Below are positions 30,903 through 45,226 of a stretch of DNA of 64,000 bases, piece by piece; within the stretch, counting starts at the first letter, position 1; each line of letters opens with the position of its first letter. A program made the translations under genes and the position numbers. Origin of the DNA: Adiantum capillus-veneris (taxonomy: Eukaryota > Streptophyta > Polypodiopsida > Polypodiales > Pteridaceae); assembly GCA_014529385.2 (NCBI GenBank), contig CM043965.1:13099912-13163911 (forward strand), written 5' to 3'. A model generated the notes under the pieces. That model had not been told where the DNA came from, searched no databases, and saw only the letters and a list, made by a program, of their open reading frames with translations.

Positions 30903-31228
30903 TGTAATCATTTCCGACAAGGGATCGAACGCAAACACAAAGATAACTATAATCTGCAAAACTCCGTAACTTCAAAACAACTTGAATAACTGAGAGAGAG
31001 AGAGAGAGAGAGAGAAGGAGAATCCACGCGAAGGACACGGAGTAGCGGAGTTCCACTCCCAGATGGCATTGGCTCCAAAGGTTGGTGTCCCTTTCGGTAT
31101 TTCTTTATTAGTGCTTCAACAAAGTACAACTCTAGGACTTTGCTCTGCTTCTCCACGCGGTAAAATGCGAGAGAGAGAACCAACATAAGATATTTAAAGG
31201 CCCTAGGCCTGCTCAAAAGCATCTTACA
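30903..31228 (-). mobile_element. 5' LTR of a degraded LTR retrotransposon, about 326 bp
   Basis: The termini are TGTAA...TTACA and the primer-binding site adjoins the inner edge. On the - strand a TATA-like TTTAAATATC lies about 30 bp into the LTR. A (GA)n run (30991-31014) lies in the LTR. The matching 3' LTR was not found, so the element is incomplete. Confidence 0.65.
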
Positions 31229-31486
31229 TGAAAAGCACTCAATCTAAAAGCTTCAAGTCCAAATGCATGCGTCCATGGGGCTATCCGTACAATGCAGCCA
31301 CATCATCACCTGTTTTCGTAAATCACGGGAGGTCCGTACAGCATGCCACGTCATTAATATTTTACGCAATTGGGTGTGGGGAGTGTCCTACTTTATTTTT
31401 AGGGTTTTAGGCCCTTCCGCCAATGTTAAATGAGTTGATTGGGTTAGGATTTTAAATCCTAACCCCTTTTATCTTTAGGCCACTGG
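31229..31486. other. No gene seen
   Basis: This is unassigned spacer between the LTR and repeat R1b. Confidence 0.4.
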
Positions 31487-31830
31487 GTCAATCCTTATAA
31501 GTTGGTAAATCTTTTCTTTCTTCTGTTTTAGCTTCTTTTAGGCCCATTGGCTGGATTTGCAAAACTCAATCGAGTTAGTTCAAAACCCGAGGGTCATTCC
31601 AAGAATCAACTAGTGTTTCTCATTCTGCAAATGATTACATATGCAAGTACAAGACATAAAAGAGGAGAGAATATGTGCGCAACATAGAAGGGATTATGGG
31701 TCTAACAAAGAGATTGGCATGGACCACCTTTCTAGAAAGAGAGAGAGAAAGAAAGTCCGTGATTGGCCAAACAAACACAATGATAAGTTGCGTCTATGAC
31801 CTCGATGCAAAACCCTAACCCTAAAACCTA
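31487..31830. repeat. Dispersed repeat R1, copy b
   Basis: This is the same repeat and orientation as 26017-26400, but without the long G run. It ends in AAACCCTAACCCTAAAACC-like sequence. Confidence 0.75.
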
Positions 31831-32416
31831 TCACACAAATAATCAATGAAAAATGCCAATTTAAGGGATTTCAAGGAGATTCTCCTCTAGACAAATCTTC
31901 ATAGTCTCAAACTAACCCTTGAATATTTATGTTTTCCTAGAATGTTGGGGTTTGTCTCTAATCATCCTGGAATGGATCCCTAAGATAAGCATAAATAGAG
32001 CTTAAGTAAAGGCAATGAAGGTGAATGTTTAGAAAGGAAATTGATTTTCTGATAGCATTGTTAGGAAATGTGAGAAGCCACTAGCAAGAAGGTCAAGGTC
32101 AGAGGCCTATCTCAGTGCAAGCTACCTTGTCAGCATGAGGGTTATGCAAATGAATGATTTAGAAGTTTTGGAGTTGTGCAGGGTTGCACATCTCACTTCA
32201 TCGGTGGCTTAAAACGATGGACATGCTTAGGGACTGCATGACACTATGTTAGAGACAAGCATTGCCTTAAAATGCATCATGAGCGCAAATAATGGTACCT
32301 CTCGTAATATATCAAACAATTCAAGGCACATTAGAAGTGCTAATTTCAAAAGAAACACATGATAGCTTGAACTGCTCATAAATCGGACTTTCATCTTTGT
32401 ATCTTAATATACTCAC
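31831..32416. other. Kinesin intron sequence, no exon recognised
   Basis: No kinesin motor exon was recognised to the left of the donor at 32416. It is AT-rich and intron-like. Confidence 0.5.
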
Positions 32417-35400
32417 CTGTGAAAGAAGAAAAACCACATCCTGCACACTCCTAACCTCCACCTCTCTTAGATTCTCGACGTATACGCCTTTCTTGATATC
32501 CTCTCGCATCTGCAAAAGGAATTAGAGAAAAATGTATTTTGCAGATCTGCTTGACTTATCTTGAGTTGCAAGAAGCAAAAAAAGCAGAAAATTTTACTTG
32601 CAAGTTGGTGGAAGATGGTTCTAATAAATCAGTTATCTGCTCATTATAAATCTCCAGAAATGAGCACTTGCAGGTGAATAGTAGCCGCTCCTCTTTCCGC
32701 AATCTCTCTTCCTGTTTTGAAGATAATCATTAAAAATAATGCGTAAAAGGTTAAAGTCGGCACACTCCCAAGTGACTGATCTCCAAGAAAGATAAGAAGA
32801 AAGACAGCAGAAAATTTGTTTTCTGTAGTCAACTTCTACTTTGTAATCTCTTTTCCTGTTTCAAAACTAATTGTATCAAAATAGTCTGTTGGGTCATAGG
32901 TGATACACTCTTAAATGACTGATCTCTAAAAAAGACATGCAGCAGAAAGACATAAAAGCCTTGCACTTCTTAATCAGGAAAGTTTTATCTCCGACCAGCA
33001 GAGCCTACTGAAAAGTCATTCACATAGGTGACAAGAGTGGTTGTACAGTACAGCTAGATTATTGACCTAGGTAGAAAGCTGGTTGTCCCAATGGTAACAA
33101 TTTGACACATTGTCTGCCACCAATACATGGTGCTGGGGAAGCATTTCTTGCCACAATTCTGTAATCCCTCAGACTCCAACGTGTGGATGTTGATGCTCTT
33201 CACAGAATGTAAGCCACCAGAATCTTCATCTTATAATCCAAGAACCAAAGACACAGTTCCTTCAAGGTCCAACCATACAACATTTTCCACGTGAAGCAGC
33301 AGCCAGGCAGGGAGCAATTTCAAAAGCATACTGGCAAGCTTTGGCATGACAAAAGAAACTCTGAAGGGTTCAATCTTGACTATTCTTTCTTGCTATTCAA
33401 TATCAGAGGCTAGCCAATGAGAGCGTCAAGGACTTTAGAACTCACAAAGTGCAGTTCCTGTCAGTGAAGCTAAGGAGCACAATCTTATGTGAGAACTTAT
33501 TCGCATGTTATGAGAATCATAGGCACCCAGATTATCAGTCACGAGTGCTCTGGGAGTCCAAAAATCTATTCATATACTATGCTCCATCAAGCAAGTCCTC
33601 ATTCAGGTCTTTTGCATGCATTTGAGAATCGAGATGTGTCAAATTTAGCCATGCATGTCAATTGTTAAGCCTACAAGAAGCTTAGACACAATTCTCTAGA
33701 CATGTCTGGTTTTGGCAAAAAAAAAAAAAAAAGAATCGTGAAGTTGTGCAGTGAGAACCCCTTTGCTCACAAGATCTTAGTCATCTTGTGAAGGACTTAA
33801 TATCCCATTAAAACTGTCACTCTGTTTCAGAACATTTACCAAGTTACAAAAGTTCTTAGTGCAAGGTGAATTGCCCAATCAGATGCGCATGAAAGTAGTC
33901 ATAATGCCAGAAAACAGTCTTTACCAACAAAAAGAAGCCACAGTCACATCTAGTACTACACACACGTGTCTGTGCGCGCACGCATGTAAATACGTTGTCC
34001 TTTTGCTGTTTAAATGAGCTAAACATATGTATCAAATTGAAAGTGACATCAGTTACTGAAATCACATACCACTGAAATCTGGCCGAACAGATACTCAAAA
34101 ATCCTAGGAGTAATTCCACGATTGTCGCTGGGCCGCTCCTCTAGCTCACCAATGTCTCCTAGCATTGTGTGAGTTTTACCGCTTCCCGTCTGCAAATCAG
34201 AAATGTTACAGTCAATGCTTCTGAAGTGGCCATGTTGCAGTAGCAGCCAAATGCACAGTAACTGCTTACTTGCCCATAAGCAAACATGCAGCTATTATAG
34301 CCAGACATGCAGTTGTCAACCATCGGTATACCTGCTATTGTGAATAGTTTTTCCTGGGCAAGTTCAATTGTTCATAACACATGGTTATGATAAACCTCCA
34401 TGTGGTGAGATGACATGGACAACACAATTGGGATCATCTACTTAGCAGTTTACCTGTGAAATTTTATCACATGCAACATGATCGAAGGTAAACCTAGCCT
34501 CTGGTTGCCCAATATAAGTCAATGTATGTGCAGTCTCTTGCCTCAGGCACCTGCTATAACCTTGAGAAGCTATTTCTGAGGTGTTTAGTGGACGGCAGCG
34601 AATAAGTACCTGAAAAGGACGACGCGGACTTTGATAACTATGTTGCAACCTGTGTCAAAGGTCATGATTTGAAGACTTCTGAGCATCAAAGAGGATTGAG
34701 GTCATTTATACCTGCACATTGTGATCATTCCAGAATGAAGGATTTTCCTCTAGCTCAAAATATGGAACATCTGCACACTGATAATCGGAACCATGAGGCT
34801 GTGCAGACCGTACTGGCTGGGAAAGGTATGCACCCAATCGTAGGCCTGGCAATCCTGCACGAATGACTGTTGCACCAGAAGATGAAGAGCCATTGCTACC
34901 AGTGGTGTACTTCAGCGTGCGGGAAACATTGCGAGTAGGAGTTCCTGCAAGTTGAGTACTTCCAGAGTACCCTGGATCATTGGTACCTGATCGTAACGCT
35001 TTTGTTGAGCGGGGAGTGGACTGATTTGAATTACCTGCTCTGACTGAACACGGCTGCACACTATTAGAATTCAATTGAGCATCAAGAACGCCAACATTAT
35101 CACTAATGTGGGAGGCTTCTGAGCATGAAGAACTCCGTAAGTGCTTGTTTGGTGTCCAAACCTCCATCCCTTCTTTCTGATGAGGGCTCTCCTGTCCACG
35201 CTTTCCACGTGGTGACAACAAGCTAGGCCCTGAGGAGCAGCTATCTTTATCAAAACCAGAAGTAGCTTGAAACCGTGGATGGTGCCATCCGAATCTGTTT
35301 CTTGCGATACCTGCAGCTGTTTGTCTTTCAGGAGTACCACCTGGGTTATCAGACCGTGGCAGTAACTTTGATTTGCCTCGTGGAGTGGTTGCCTGTACTT

Positions 35401-35605
35401 TGCTCTTCAAAATCAAATCATTGTTTCCAATCCCATCAGTAAGCTGGGAAGGTAAAGGAATGGGACAAAGAGGTGCTCGACCTGGAATCAATGTAAAGGC
35501 AGAACCAGACTCTTGATCATGACCATTTTCATTGCTACGACTATCTTGTTTACTTGGAGAATTCTGAGCTAGAGTTCTCATAGGAGACATCCCTTTGGTT
35601 GTCAT
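32417..35605 (-). CDS. KIN-12 (phragmoplast-associated) kinesin, first six exons, 3'-incomplete
   Basis: This is a plus-end-directed microtubule motor of the plant KIN-12 group, which acts at the phragmoplast in cytokinesis. Exons on the - strand: 35605-34712, 34609-34454, 34353-34270, 34189-34070, 32711-32598 and 32509-32417. All are phase 0 with GT/AG borders and total 487 codons. The ATG at 35603-35605 starts MTTKGMSPMRTLAQ, since the frame is closed upstream. Exon 1 is a long Ser/Pro-rich head ending DHNVQ. Motor landmarks follow: VLIRCRPL, FTFDHVAC, GYNSCMFAYGQ, the P-loop TGSGKTHTM, CSFLEIYNEQITDLLEPSSTN and DIKKGVYVENL. Switch I and II (SSRSH, DLAGSE), the neck and the coiled coil are absent from the window. 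The gene therefore continues beyond it through very large introns, or it is truncated. Confidence 0.9.
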
Positions 35606-36722
35606 TACACTGCCAGGCTCTTTAGCTAGGCTCAAGCCAATGATGAACCAAAACAGATGTTCTTTGTTGACACCAGAAACTAGTGCTGCTTCATCTTGAC
35701 TTCAACTGCTAACATACAAGAGGTTTGAATAAAACCCTGGTTTTTCTCCCAATCCAGATTCTCAGAAATTGGAGCTGGGAAGTCAACAGACGCTTCCCGT
35801 TCTGCTTGCTGCTGAGCGTCTCCTTCAGTTTTGTGCGATCCAAGTTTGTGAGTATTCGTTCAACAAGAGCCGTCCCCATCAACTTCACAGCGGCATACAT
35901 AGAAGCATAATATCAGAGGAATTTTCTGCTCGCAATGAAAGCGAGCTCATCCACATGCCTTATACCATATACTCCTTTTCCAGAGCCTTACAGGACTTTC
36001 ATTCTTGCAAATTCCAAAGTTCTCGGACTCTTTTGGGCAGGCTTTCCGAGCTGTGAGGAGCTTCTGCAAACAGCAGAAGAAGATCGACGCACAGAGAAAG
36101 AAGCGTGCGAGGAGAGGAGGCAGAAGCAGGCTGCTAGTTACAGTTCTCTGATAGTAAGCGGACCCAGCAGATCTTCTTCGCTTGTCTTCACAGAAGCTTT
36201 ATGTCCGGAAAGAGCAGCTTTGGAACATGCCCTTCCTCAATTCGTTTTGAATTTTGGAGGGACTTTGGAGCATCCAGAATTCCAAATGAAATTTGAAACA
36301 CCCTACGCTTCATAAGAGGTGGTTTCCATGAAGATCAATGGTGCACACTGTTGGTGCTTTCGCAGCACTACCTCGGTACCTTTTTTGCATACCTTTTTCT
36401 AGGCTACACTTCACACGTTTCAACAAACCCTCACTTCCTACGCTTACTTGTGAGACGAGAGTTAGAACAAATTGACATGTATGTGAATGTCTGATTGGCA
36501 AGTGGTGGTCAATGGATGGAAAGCCCTTTGATTTGAGAACTTTGATAGATGAGCTTTTTGTGTTTTTTATCTCTAGCCCTGCCTCCACACTTTTTCATCA
36601 AGTTGCAACCTCAACCCCTTAGTTAAACCCACAAATTTCTCCTTGTTCCCCTACTTCCATTGTATGTTCCCTCCTCCTCTTCATATATTTGAACTATGCT
36701 CAACGATTAAATCTTAGAGTTG
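35606..36722 (-). other. Upstream and 5' UTR region of the KIN-12 gene
   Basis: This should hold the leader and promoter on the - strand. Open frames on the + strand here (for example 35935-36315) show no recognisable domain and are not called. No clear TATA box was identified. Confidence 0.4.

Positions 36723-39412
<2,690 letters not shown>

Positions 39413-39500
<88 letters not shown>
39413..39500. repeat. Compound (TC)n(AC)n microsatellite, right of LINE copy N
   Basis: TC to 39457, then AC to about 39499, directly after the CATTT units of the LINE tail. Confidence 0.97.
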
Positions 39501-39503
<3 letters not shown>

Positions 39504-40282
39504 ATTTGATAATTCCTTCAACCATAGCGGAATTTTGGTGAAAAGAGAGAGTATTTCTTTAAGAGTATTATTTGTAAGAGAAGAGAAATGCTTGGTTGGA
39601 GTCTACAACAAGAGTACGTAGTTAGGAGGAATCTCTAACCCCGAGCAAATACTTCCGAGCAAACAGGAAACCGAGCTAATATATACAATAGAAAAGAGCA
39701 TATCAACATTGCAATAGTTTAGATATTGAACATAGAGTAGCAAAATGAACCGGTCATATCTTAATTTTTTTCAAATAACAGAACGAGGAACCCCAAAACC
39801 CGAGCAAGTTATCACGACCTGTCCCAAAAATTGAGCAAAATAGAAAGAATAATACATAGGAAGTCATAATCAAACTTAGGAATAATGAGGGTGAAGGAAG
39901 ATGAGGTAAGAAAGAACTTACAAAATTGAAATTCTCATCTTAGAGTATCTCTTATGATTTAGAAGGAGAAATACATTGGCCTCTTAGGCTCAATGCCAAT
40001 GTGCTCTTTCCAGTACGATCATAGCCATATTCACGTGAGAGCTTAGACCATGTGGAAGTGTTAGTTCTTGCACATATCTTTGCACGTTGTTCACTTGGTT
40101 CAAATTTGGGACAACCAATTAGGCACAAAAACCCAAGCAACATATTTCATACCACTTTTTGTTAACAAGTGTCACCAGACATATTATATGTCGTTGTCGT
40201 AGAGGAAACCTTATGACAACTTTTTTGGTAATACTACACTTTGATTGGAGGTGTGTTTTTTGGATTGCTCAAACTTCTCCCT

Positions 40283-40316
<34 letters not shown>

Positions 40317-40453
40317 AAAAAATTATGTACATTGTATTACATCATGTCATCTTGGTCTCAATTATGTCATGATTGTGTCATAAACTGCAAACATCTCTCC
40401 TTGAACTTTCCATTCGAGACATTGACACAATCCTCCATCATCTTTTTCTTAAT

Positions 40454-40495
<42 letters not shown>

Positions 40496-40665
40496 TGTGG
40501 TAAAGAGGGTATGTATACCATTCACAAAACGGCATTCTCATCATAATGAAAATGTTTTTGTGATGATGCATGCCATACAAGTTGGAAGCTTCATAGCATA
40601 TCATTCTATTTTTGAGTGAAATAGATAAACAACATATTATCTTGGCCAAGATGGGTATATTGGTA
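39501..40665. other. No gene supported; AT-rich spacer with two CT tracts
   Basis: CT tracts lie at about 40288-40316 and 40456-40492. A segment at 39617-39690 is a diverged inverted copy of 45739-45800 (shared CCGAGCAAAC...CCGAGC). A - strand frame at 39952-40143 has no recognisable domain. Confidence 0.4.
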
Positions 40666-40994
40666 TTAAGGGCGAACATGTGGGCCTTGATAACTATTAC
40701 ACCTTAACTTGAATGCAGAAGGAACCTGAAATCTTGTAGACGGATTTGATGTTGGAATACCATGTTGGTTGATGACGTTTTTGAAGTTGTCAGGGATAGA
40801 AATGCAAAGGCACAAAGAGCTAGATGATTTGAGGAGGTTGCAACATCCATTATTAGCAGTAGGGGTGGGGGGTTGGAGCCTAGAACATACTCGCTACATT
40901 GGTTGTAGAGTGCCTGAGTGCCGGGGCAAGCAGCATTGGCAGCCAGCACTGTCCAAGACCCATCGGTGACTAGCATTACGATCACCACAACCAT
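40666..40994 (-). pseudogene. Lipid-transfer-protein-like secreted protein, one homopolymer frameshift
   Basis: The ATG at 40992-40994 begins a hydrophobic signal-peptide-like segment (MVVVIVMLVTDGSW). Next come a Cys (ACPG) and YNQCSEYVLGSNPP. At the C6 run near 40870 the frame slips by one base. In the shifted frame the domain continues with NNGCC, SLCLC and finally KLRC before TAA at 40666. C, C, CC and CXC in this spacing match the eight-cysteine motif of plant non-specific lipid transfer proteins, with one expected Cys missing. These proteins bind lipids outside the cell. The slip may be a real mutation or a base-calling error in a homopolymer. A GA-rich leader precedes the start. Confidence 0.55.
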
Positions 40995-41025
40995 CACAAG
41001 GCGGGTAAAGCCTCCATAGATTGAT

Positions 41026-41027
<2 letters not shown>

Positions 41028-41099
<72 letters not shown>
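41028..41099. repeat. (CT)n microsatellite
   Basis: This is a pure CT tract just upstream of the LTP-like gene (GA-rich on its sense strand). Confidence 0.97.
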
Positions 41100-41100
<1 letters not shown>

Positions 41101-41149
41101 CTAAAGAATCCAACACTTTTTCACATTAGTATAGGTTCGTGTGTTTGGA

Positions 41150-41226
41150 GCCTCTCAAGAAACAATGGAACCACATAGCCAAGCCTCCCAAGAAACAATG
41201 GAACCACATAGCCAAGCCTCCCAAGG
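41150..41226. repeat. Tandem duplication of a 32-33 bp unit
   Basis: Two adjacent copies of a unit with AAGAAACAATGGAACC and ACATAGCCAAGCCTCCC. Confidence 0.9.
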
Positions 41227-41310
41227 CAATAGAGGTTTATCATTTGCAATTCCACCTACTAGTGCTTGATAGCTGTTCTTACAAAATAGTTGGTGAAGAC
41301 AAAGAATAGA

Positions 41311-41770
41311 TCATGGAGCTTGTACTTGTACAACACTTACACGTTGATCATTACCATTAGCTGAAAGAGTCTTTGGGCCTTCAGGAATATGCATTTCCTG
41401 CGAAGGAGGTGGATTTATGATTGTAATAGGCATAACAATATCATCAAAAAGCCTACCTTGCATCTCTTGATGCTCTTGGCATAATGCATACAACAGTGGA
41501 CTAAGCAAAGATCACAAGGAGAATTATGTAGATAGAATTTCTTTTGCAAGGCTTGCCGAAATAGTCCTCTGTATATGCCACACATCCACCACGTAAAAAC
41601 TTGTCCTTTCCCAATAGAAAAGGCCGCATGAGGATTGACTGCACAAAAGGCTACAAATGGTAGCAGCAAGTGCCAATCCACCCTCCACAAATATGACATG
41701 GCATGTCCAAGGTACTTTAGTATTTTGATATTCCTCCCAAACAAGACACATGGGAAAATCAAGCCTAATT
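41311..41770 (-). pseudogene. PLAC8 family cysteine-rich protein fragment, frameshifted
   Basis: Three frames read in succession give the PLAC8 pattern: FPCVLFGRN, then PWTCHVIFVEGGLALAA, then VFTWWMCGIYRGLFRQALQ, SPCDLCLVHCC and ALCQEHQEMQGRL. A Pro-containing tail follows to TGA at 41311. The CPC-like start and the CxxCLVHCC...CALCQE signature are diagnostic of the family, whose plant members are membrane proteins linked to metal transport or organ size. At least two or three indels and no start region make it a pseudogene or captured gene fragment. Confidence 0.75.
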
Positions 41771-41789
41771 ACCAACAAGAATCAAAGTG

Positions 41790-42522
41790 GTCAGCACAAC
41801 CACAGATGCACGTATACTCAGCTCGGCTTCTTGTATGGTGGCCACAATTTTTATTTGTATTTTGGCAAGCTCTACTTCTTGTGACCACAACGCAAATTTC
41901 TTGGCTAGCTCTGCATCTGCTTGAGTCATCTCAGCCTTCCTAGTGTTCTCAAAGATCTTGGTCTCTGCTTGAACAAGAAGCTCCTTCTGTTTTGCAATTT
42001 GGACCTGCTAGAGTGACATACGTTGGTCTCGGTGTCAGCTTTTGCGGCATTCTGATGTTGTGTGAGACCTTGTCGCTCCTTGGTGCCGACATCACCCTTA
42101 TACTTGGCGTCAGCGATGGCGATCTTGGCGCTAGTGGCCGCGTCTTTTGGGCGAGGAAGGACAAGTACTCGTGGCTGGGGACATGGACGAGCTGCTTGAC
42201 ATTGGCGTTGTATACGAGGAGGCCAAAAGTTGAGCTCAAGTTGCACTTTCTCGAAGACGGCGAGCTTGAACTGTTTGGTGCCTATGAAAATGTCCTCCAT
42301 GGTCATGGCGGCGGCGAGGACGCGGGTTTCGCCTTCGATGATGCACTTGAAAAGGTCATTGACATGGTTGTAGTTTTGTTCATGGGGGGCGATGAGGCAG
42401 GTGTATTTGATGAGGGCGGCTTTGGGGCCGATGGTGAAGACGACGGGGAAAACGAAGGGGAGCTTTTCGATGCTCATGGCTTGAACGTCAAAGTCGTAGG
42501 AAGGATCCAGGTTTTCTTGGCC
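41790..42522 (-). pseudogene. Flotillin-like protein fragment, frameshifted
   Basis: On the - strand from 42522 it reads YDFDVQAMSIEKLPFVFPVV, FTIGPKAALIKY, LIAPHEQ, IIEGETRVLAAAMTMEDIF and [10 protein letters not shown]. After a shift near 42240 it reads [17 protein letters not shown] and [12 protein letters not shown] further shift leads to [20 protein letters not shown], and another to [20 protein letters not shown]. This is the SPFH-to-coiled-coil part of a flotillin, a membrane-raft protein. Both ends are missing: the N-terminus is replaced by a (CT)n tract and the C-terminus runs out just before the PLAC8 remnant. It is a gene fragment. Confidence 0.8.
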
Positions 42523-42711
<189 letters not shown>

Positions 42712-42720
42712 AGAGAGAGA

Positions 42721-43668
<948 letters not shown>

Positions 43669-43939
43669 GTGCCCACAGGAGCTGTAGGGGCAAAAAATTC
43701 CCAAAATACCCTTGTATCTATTTTTGGAGGGATTGTTCAAGATTTTTTAATCTTTATTCCTTTTTGACAGTTGAGATCCGGTTTTGCATGCTTAGCAGGT
43801 AATTTGTCACAAATTACCTTGCAAAAAAAAGGCAATTATGTATAGAGATAATGAAGCAATTCATCTCCAAAGCCTACATAATCAACCCATAGTCTCAATC
43901 TAGCATCTTTTTAATCTTTGGAGAAATTTAATTTCACAA

Positions 43940-44095
43940 CTAGGAGTATTTTGAGAATTTTGGAATATTTGAAGGGCATTTTGGAAATTTGTGACAAAAT
44001 AATAGGGGTATTTTGGGAGTTTTTGAAATTTGAGGGGTATTTTGGGAATTTCCACAAATCAGAGGGGTATTTTGGTAATTTTCCCTTTGAATCTC
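43940..44095. repeat. Degenerate 25-35 bp minisatellite
   Basis: Five imperfect units share AGGGGTATTTTGGGAATTT. They start near 43943, 43972, 44009, 44034 and 44063. Confidence 0.75.
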
Positions 44096-44260
44096 TAACA
44101 AGCTGAAACGACACAAAGTGAAGGATTGGCTCCAAGTTATCGCTTCTAAGAAGGACATAAATGTGTATGAATTGAGATACTTCAATATCACAAAACGAGA
44201 GAAGAAGATTGTTTAACGTCGTAGGAAACTATCCCAAGAGACCTTAAAAATCTATCTATT

Positions 44261-44264
<4 letters not shown>

Positions 44265-44294
<30 letters not shown>
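44265..44294. repeat. (GA)n microsatellite
   Basis: This is a short pure GA tract in noncoding spacer. Confidence 0.95.
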
Positions 44295-44295
<1 letters not shown>

Positions 44296-44566
44296 AGTGT
44301 TCACGAAAGACTTCTCTAGCAACCGATGTGAAAAAGGAGAGCATGGGAAATCTCTCGGTTTTTAGTAAAAATTATAGGGTTTTTACCATTAAAATCCTCC
44401 AACTTTAGCAGAGTAGAAAAGGGTAGATAAAGATAAATAAGGGAGTATAAACTTTGAGCCATATGCGTTGGAATTTTTTTTCGGTGCAAGGTTAGGTGAC
44501 CCTCCAAAGTAGCCGAAACTTTTCAATATTTGTCCTTTAAAAATACAATAAAGGTTGTTTTTTTGT

Positions 44567-44571
<5 letters not shown>

Positions 44572-44630
<59 letters not shown>
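44572..44630. repeat. (GA)n microsatellite
   Basis: This is a pure GA tract of about 59 bp. Confidence 0.97.
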
Positions 44631-44633
<3 letters not shown>

Positions 44634-44821
44634 AGCAAAAAAACAGACTTTACATCGTAAAATATTTGGCCTACTCGATGGCAGGCTCATCATTTTTGCT
44701 ATAATCTCACTCTCTTCTCTCTCTCTAGCAGCGCACTCCATGTGTGTTGCTAGAGAGAGAGGGAGAGAGGGAGGGAGGGAGAGCGAGCATAACAAGAAAA
44801 AAAAATAGACATTATGTTGTG

Positions 44822-44887
44822 AAATATTAGGCCTTGTCAACGGCAAGGCCTAATATTTTACAACCTGACGGCAAGCTCGTCAGGTTG
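44822..44887. repeat. Two adjacent perfect hairpins
   Basis: The first hairpin has arms AAATATTAGGCCTTG (44822-44836) and CAAGGCCTAATATTT (44844-44858) with a 7-nt loop. The second has arms CAACCTGACG (44861-44870) and CGTCAGGTTG (44878-44887), also with a 7-nt loop. A diverged copy of the first left arm occurs near 44658. Confidence 0.9.
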
Positions 44888-44890
44888 GAA

Positions 44891-44893
<3 letters not shown>

Positions 44894-44930
<37 letters not shown>

Positions 44931-45177
44931 ATAGTCGAGGGGAAAAAGCTTGAGGACAATAGGGGTTGAGAGTATAAAGAGAAAGCCCTCAAAATGGGTC
45001 CTTACCCCGGATGAGGCGTCATGGTCAAGCAGGGCCAACAATACTACGAATGAGTATACCATTGATTTCACCCCCATCTTTCTTCTTATGTTGTTAATGA
45101 TTAACGAGCTTGCCAACAACAAGGACCTTTATTCTACAAGAAAACCTCTCCTCTTGCCATCACATTTTGACACTCCC

Positions 45178-45214
<37 letters not shown>
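44894..45214. repeat. CT tracts flanking a short spacer
   Basis: CT microsatellites lie at about 44894-44929 and 45179-45214. The frames between them have no known domain. Confidence 0.9.

Positions 45215-45226
<12 letters not shown>

Noticed and set aside
35935-36315. 126-codon + strand frame upstream of the kinesin
   Set aside because: No motif is seen. It lies where the kinesin leader and promoter are expected on the other strand.
39952-40143. 63-codon - strand frame containing KSTLALSLRG
   Set aside because: It resembles nothing I recognise, and the short GKST-like word is not enough for a P-loop call.
44572-44630. Possible CRISPR-like or telomeric arrays among the simple repeats
   Set aside because: All are plain dinucleotide tracts without spacers. 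The CCCTAACCC-like words near 26380 and 31810 are too short to be telomeric.
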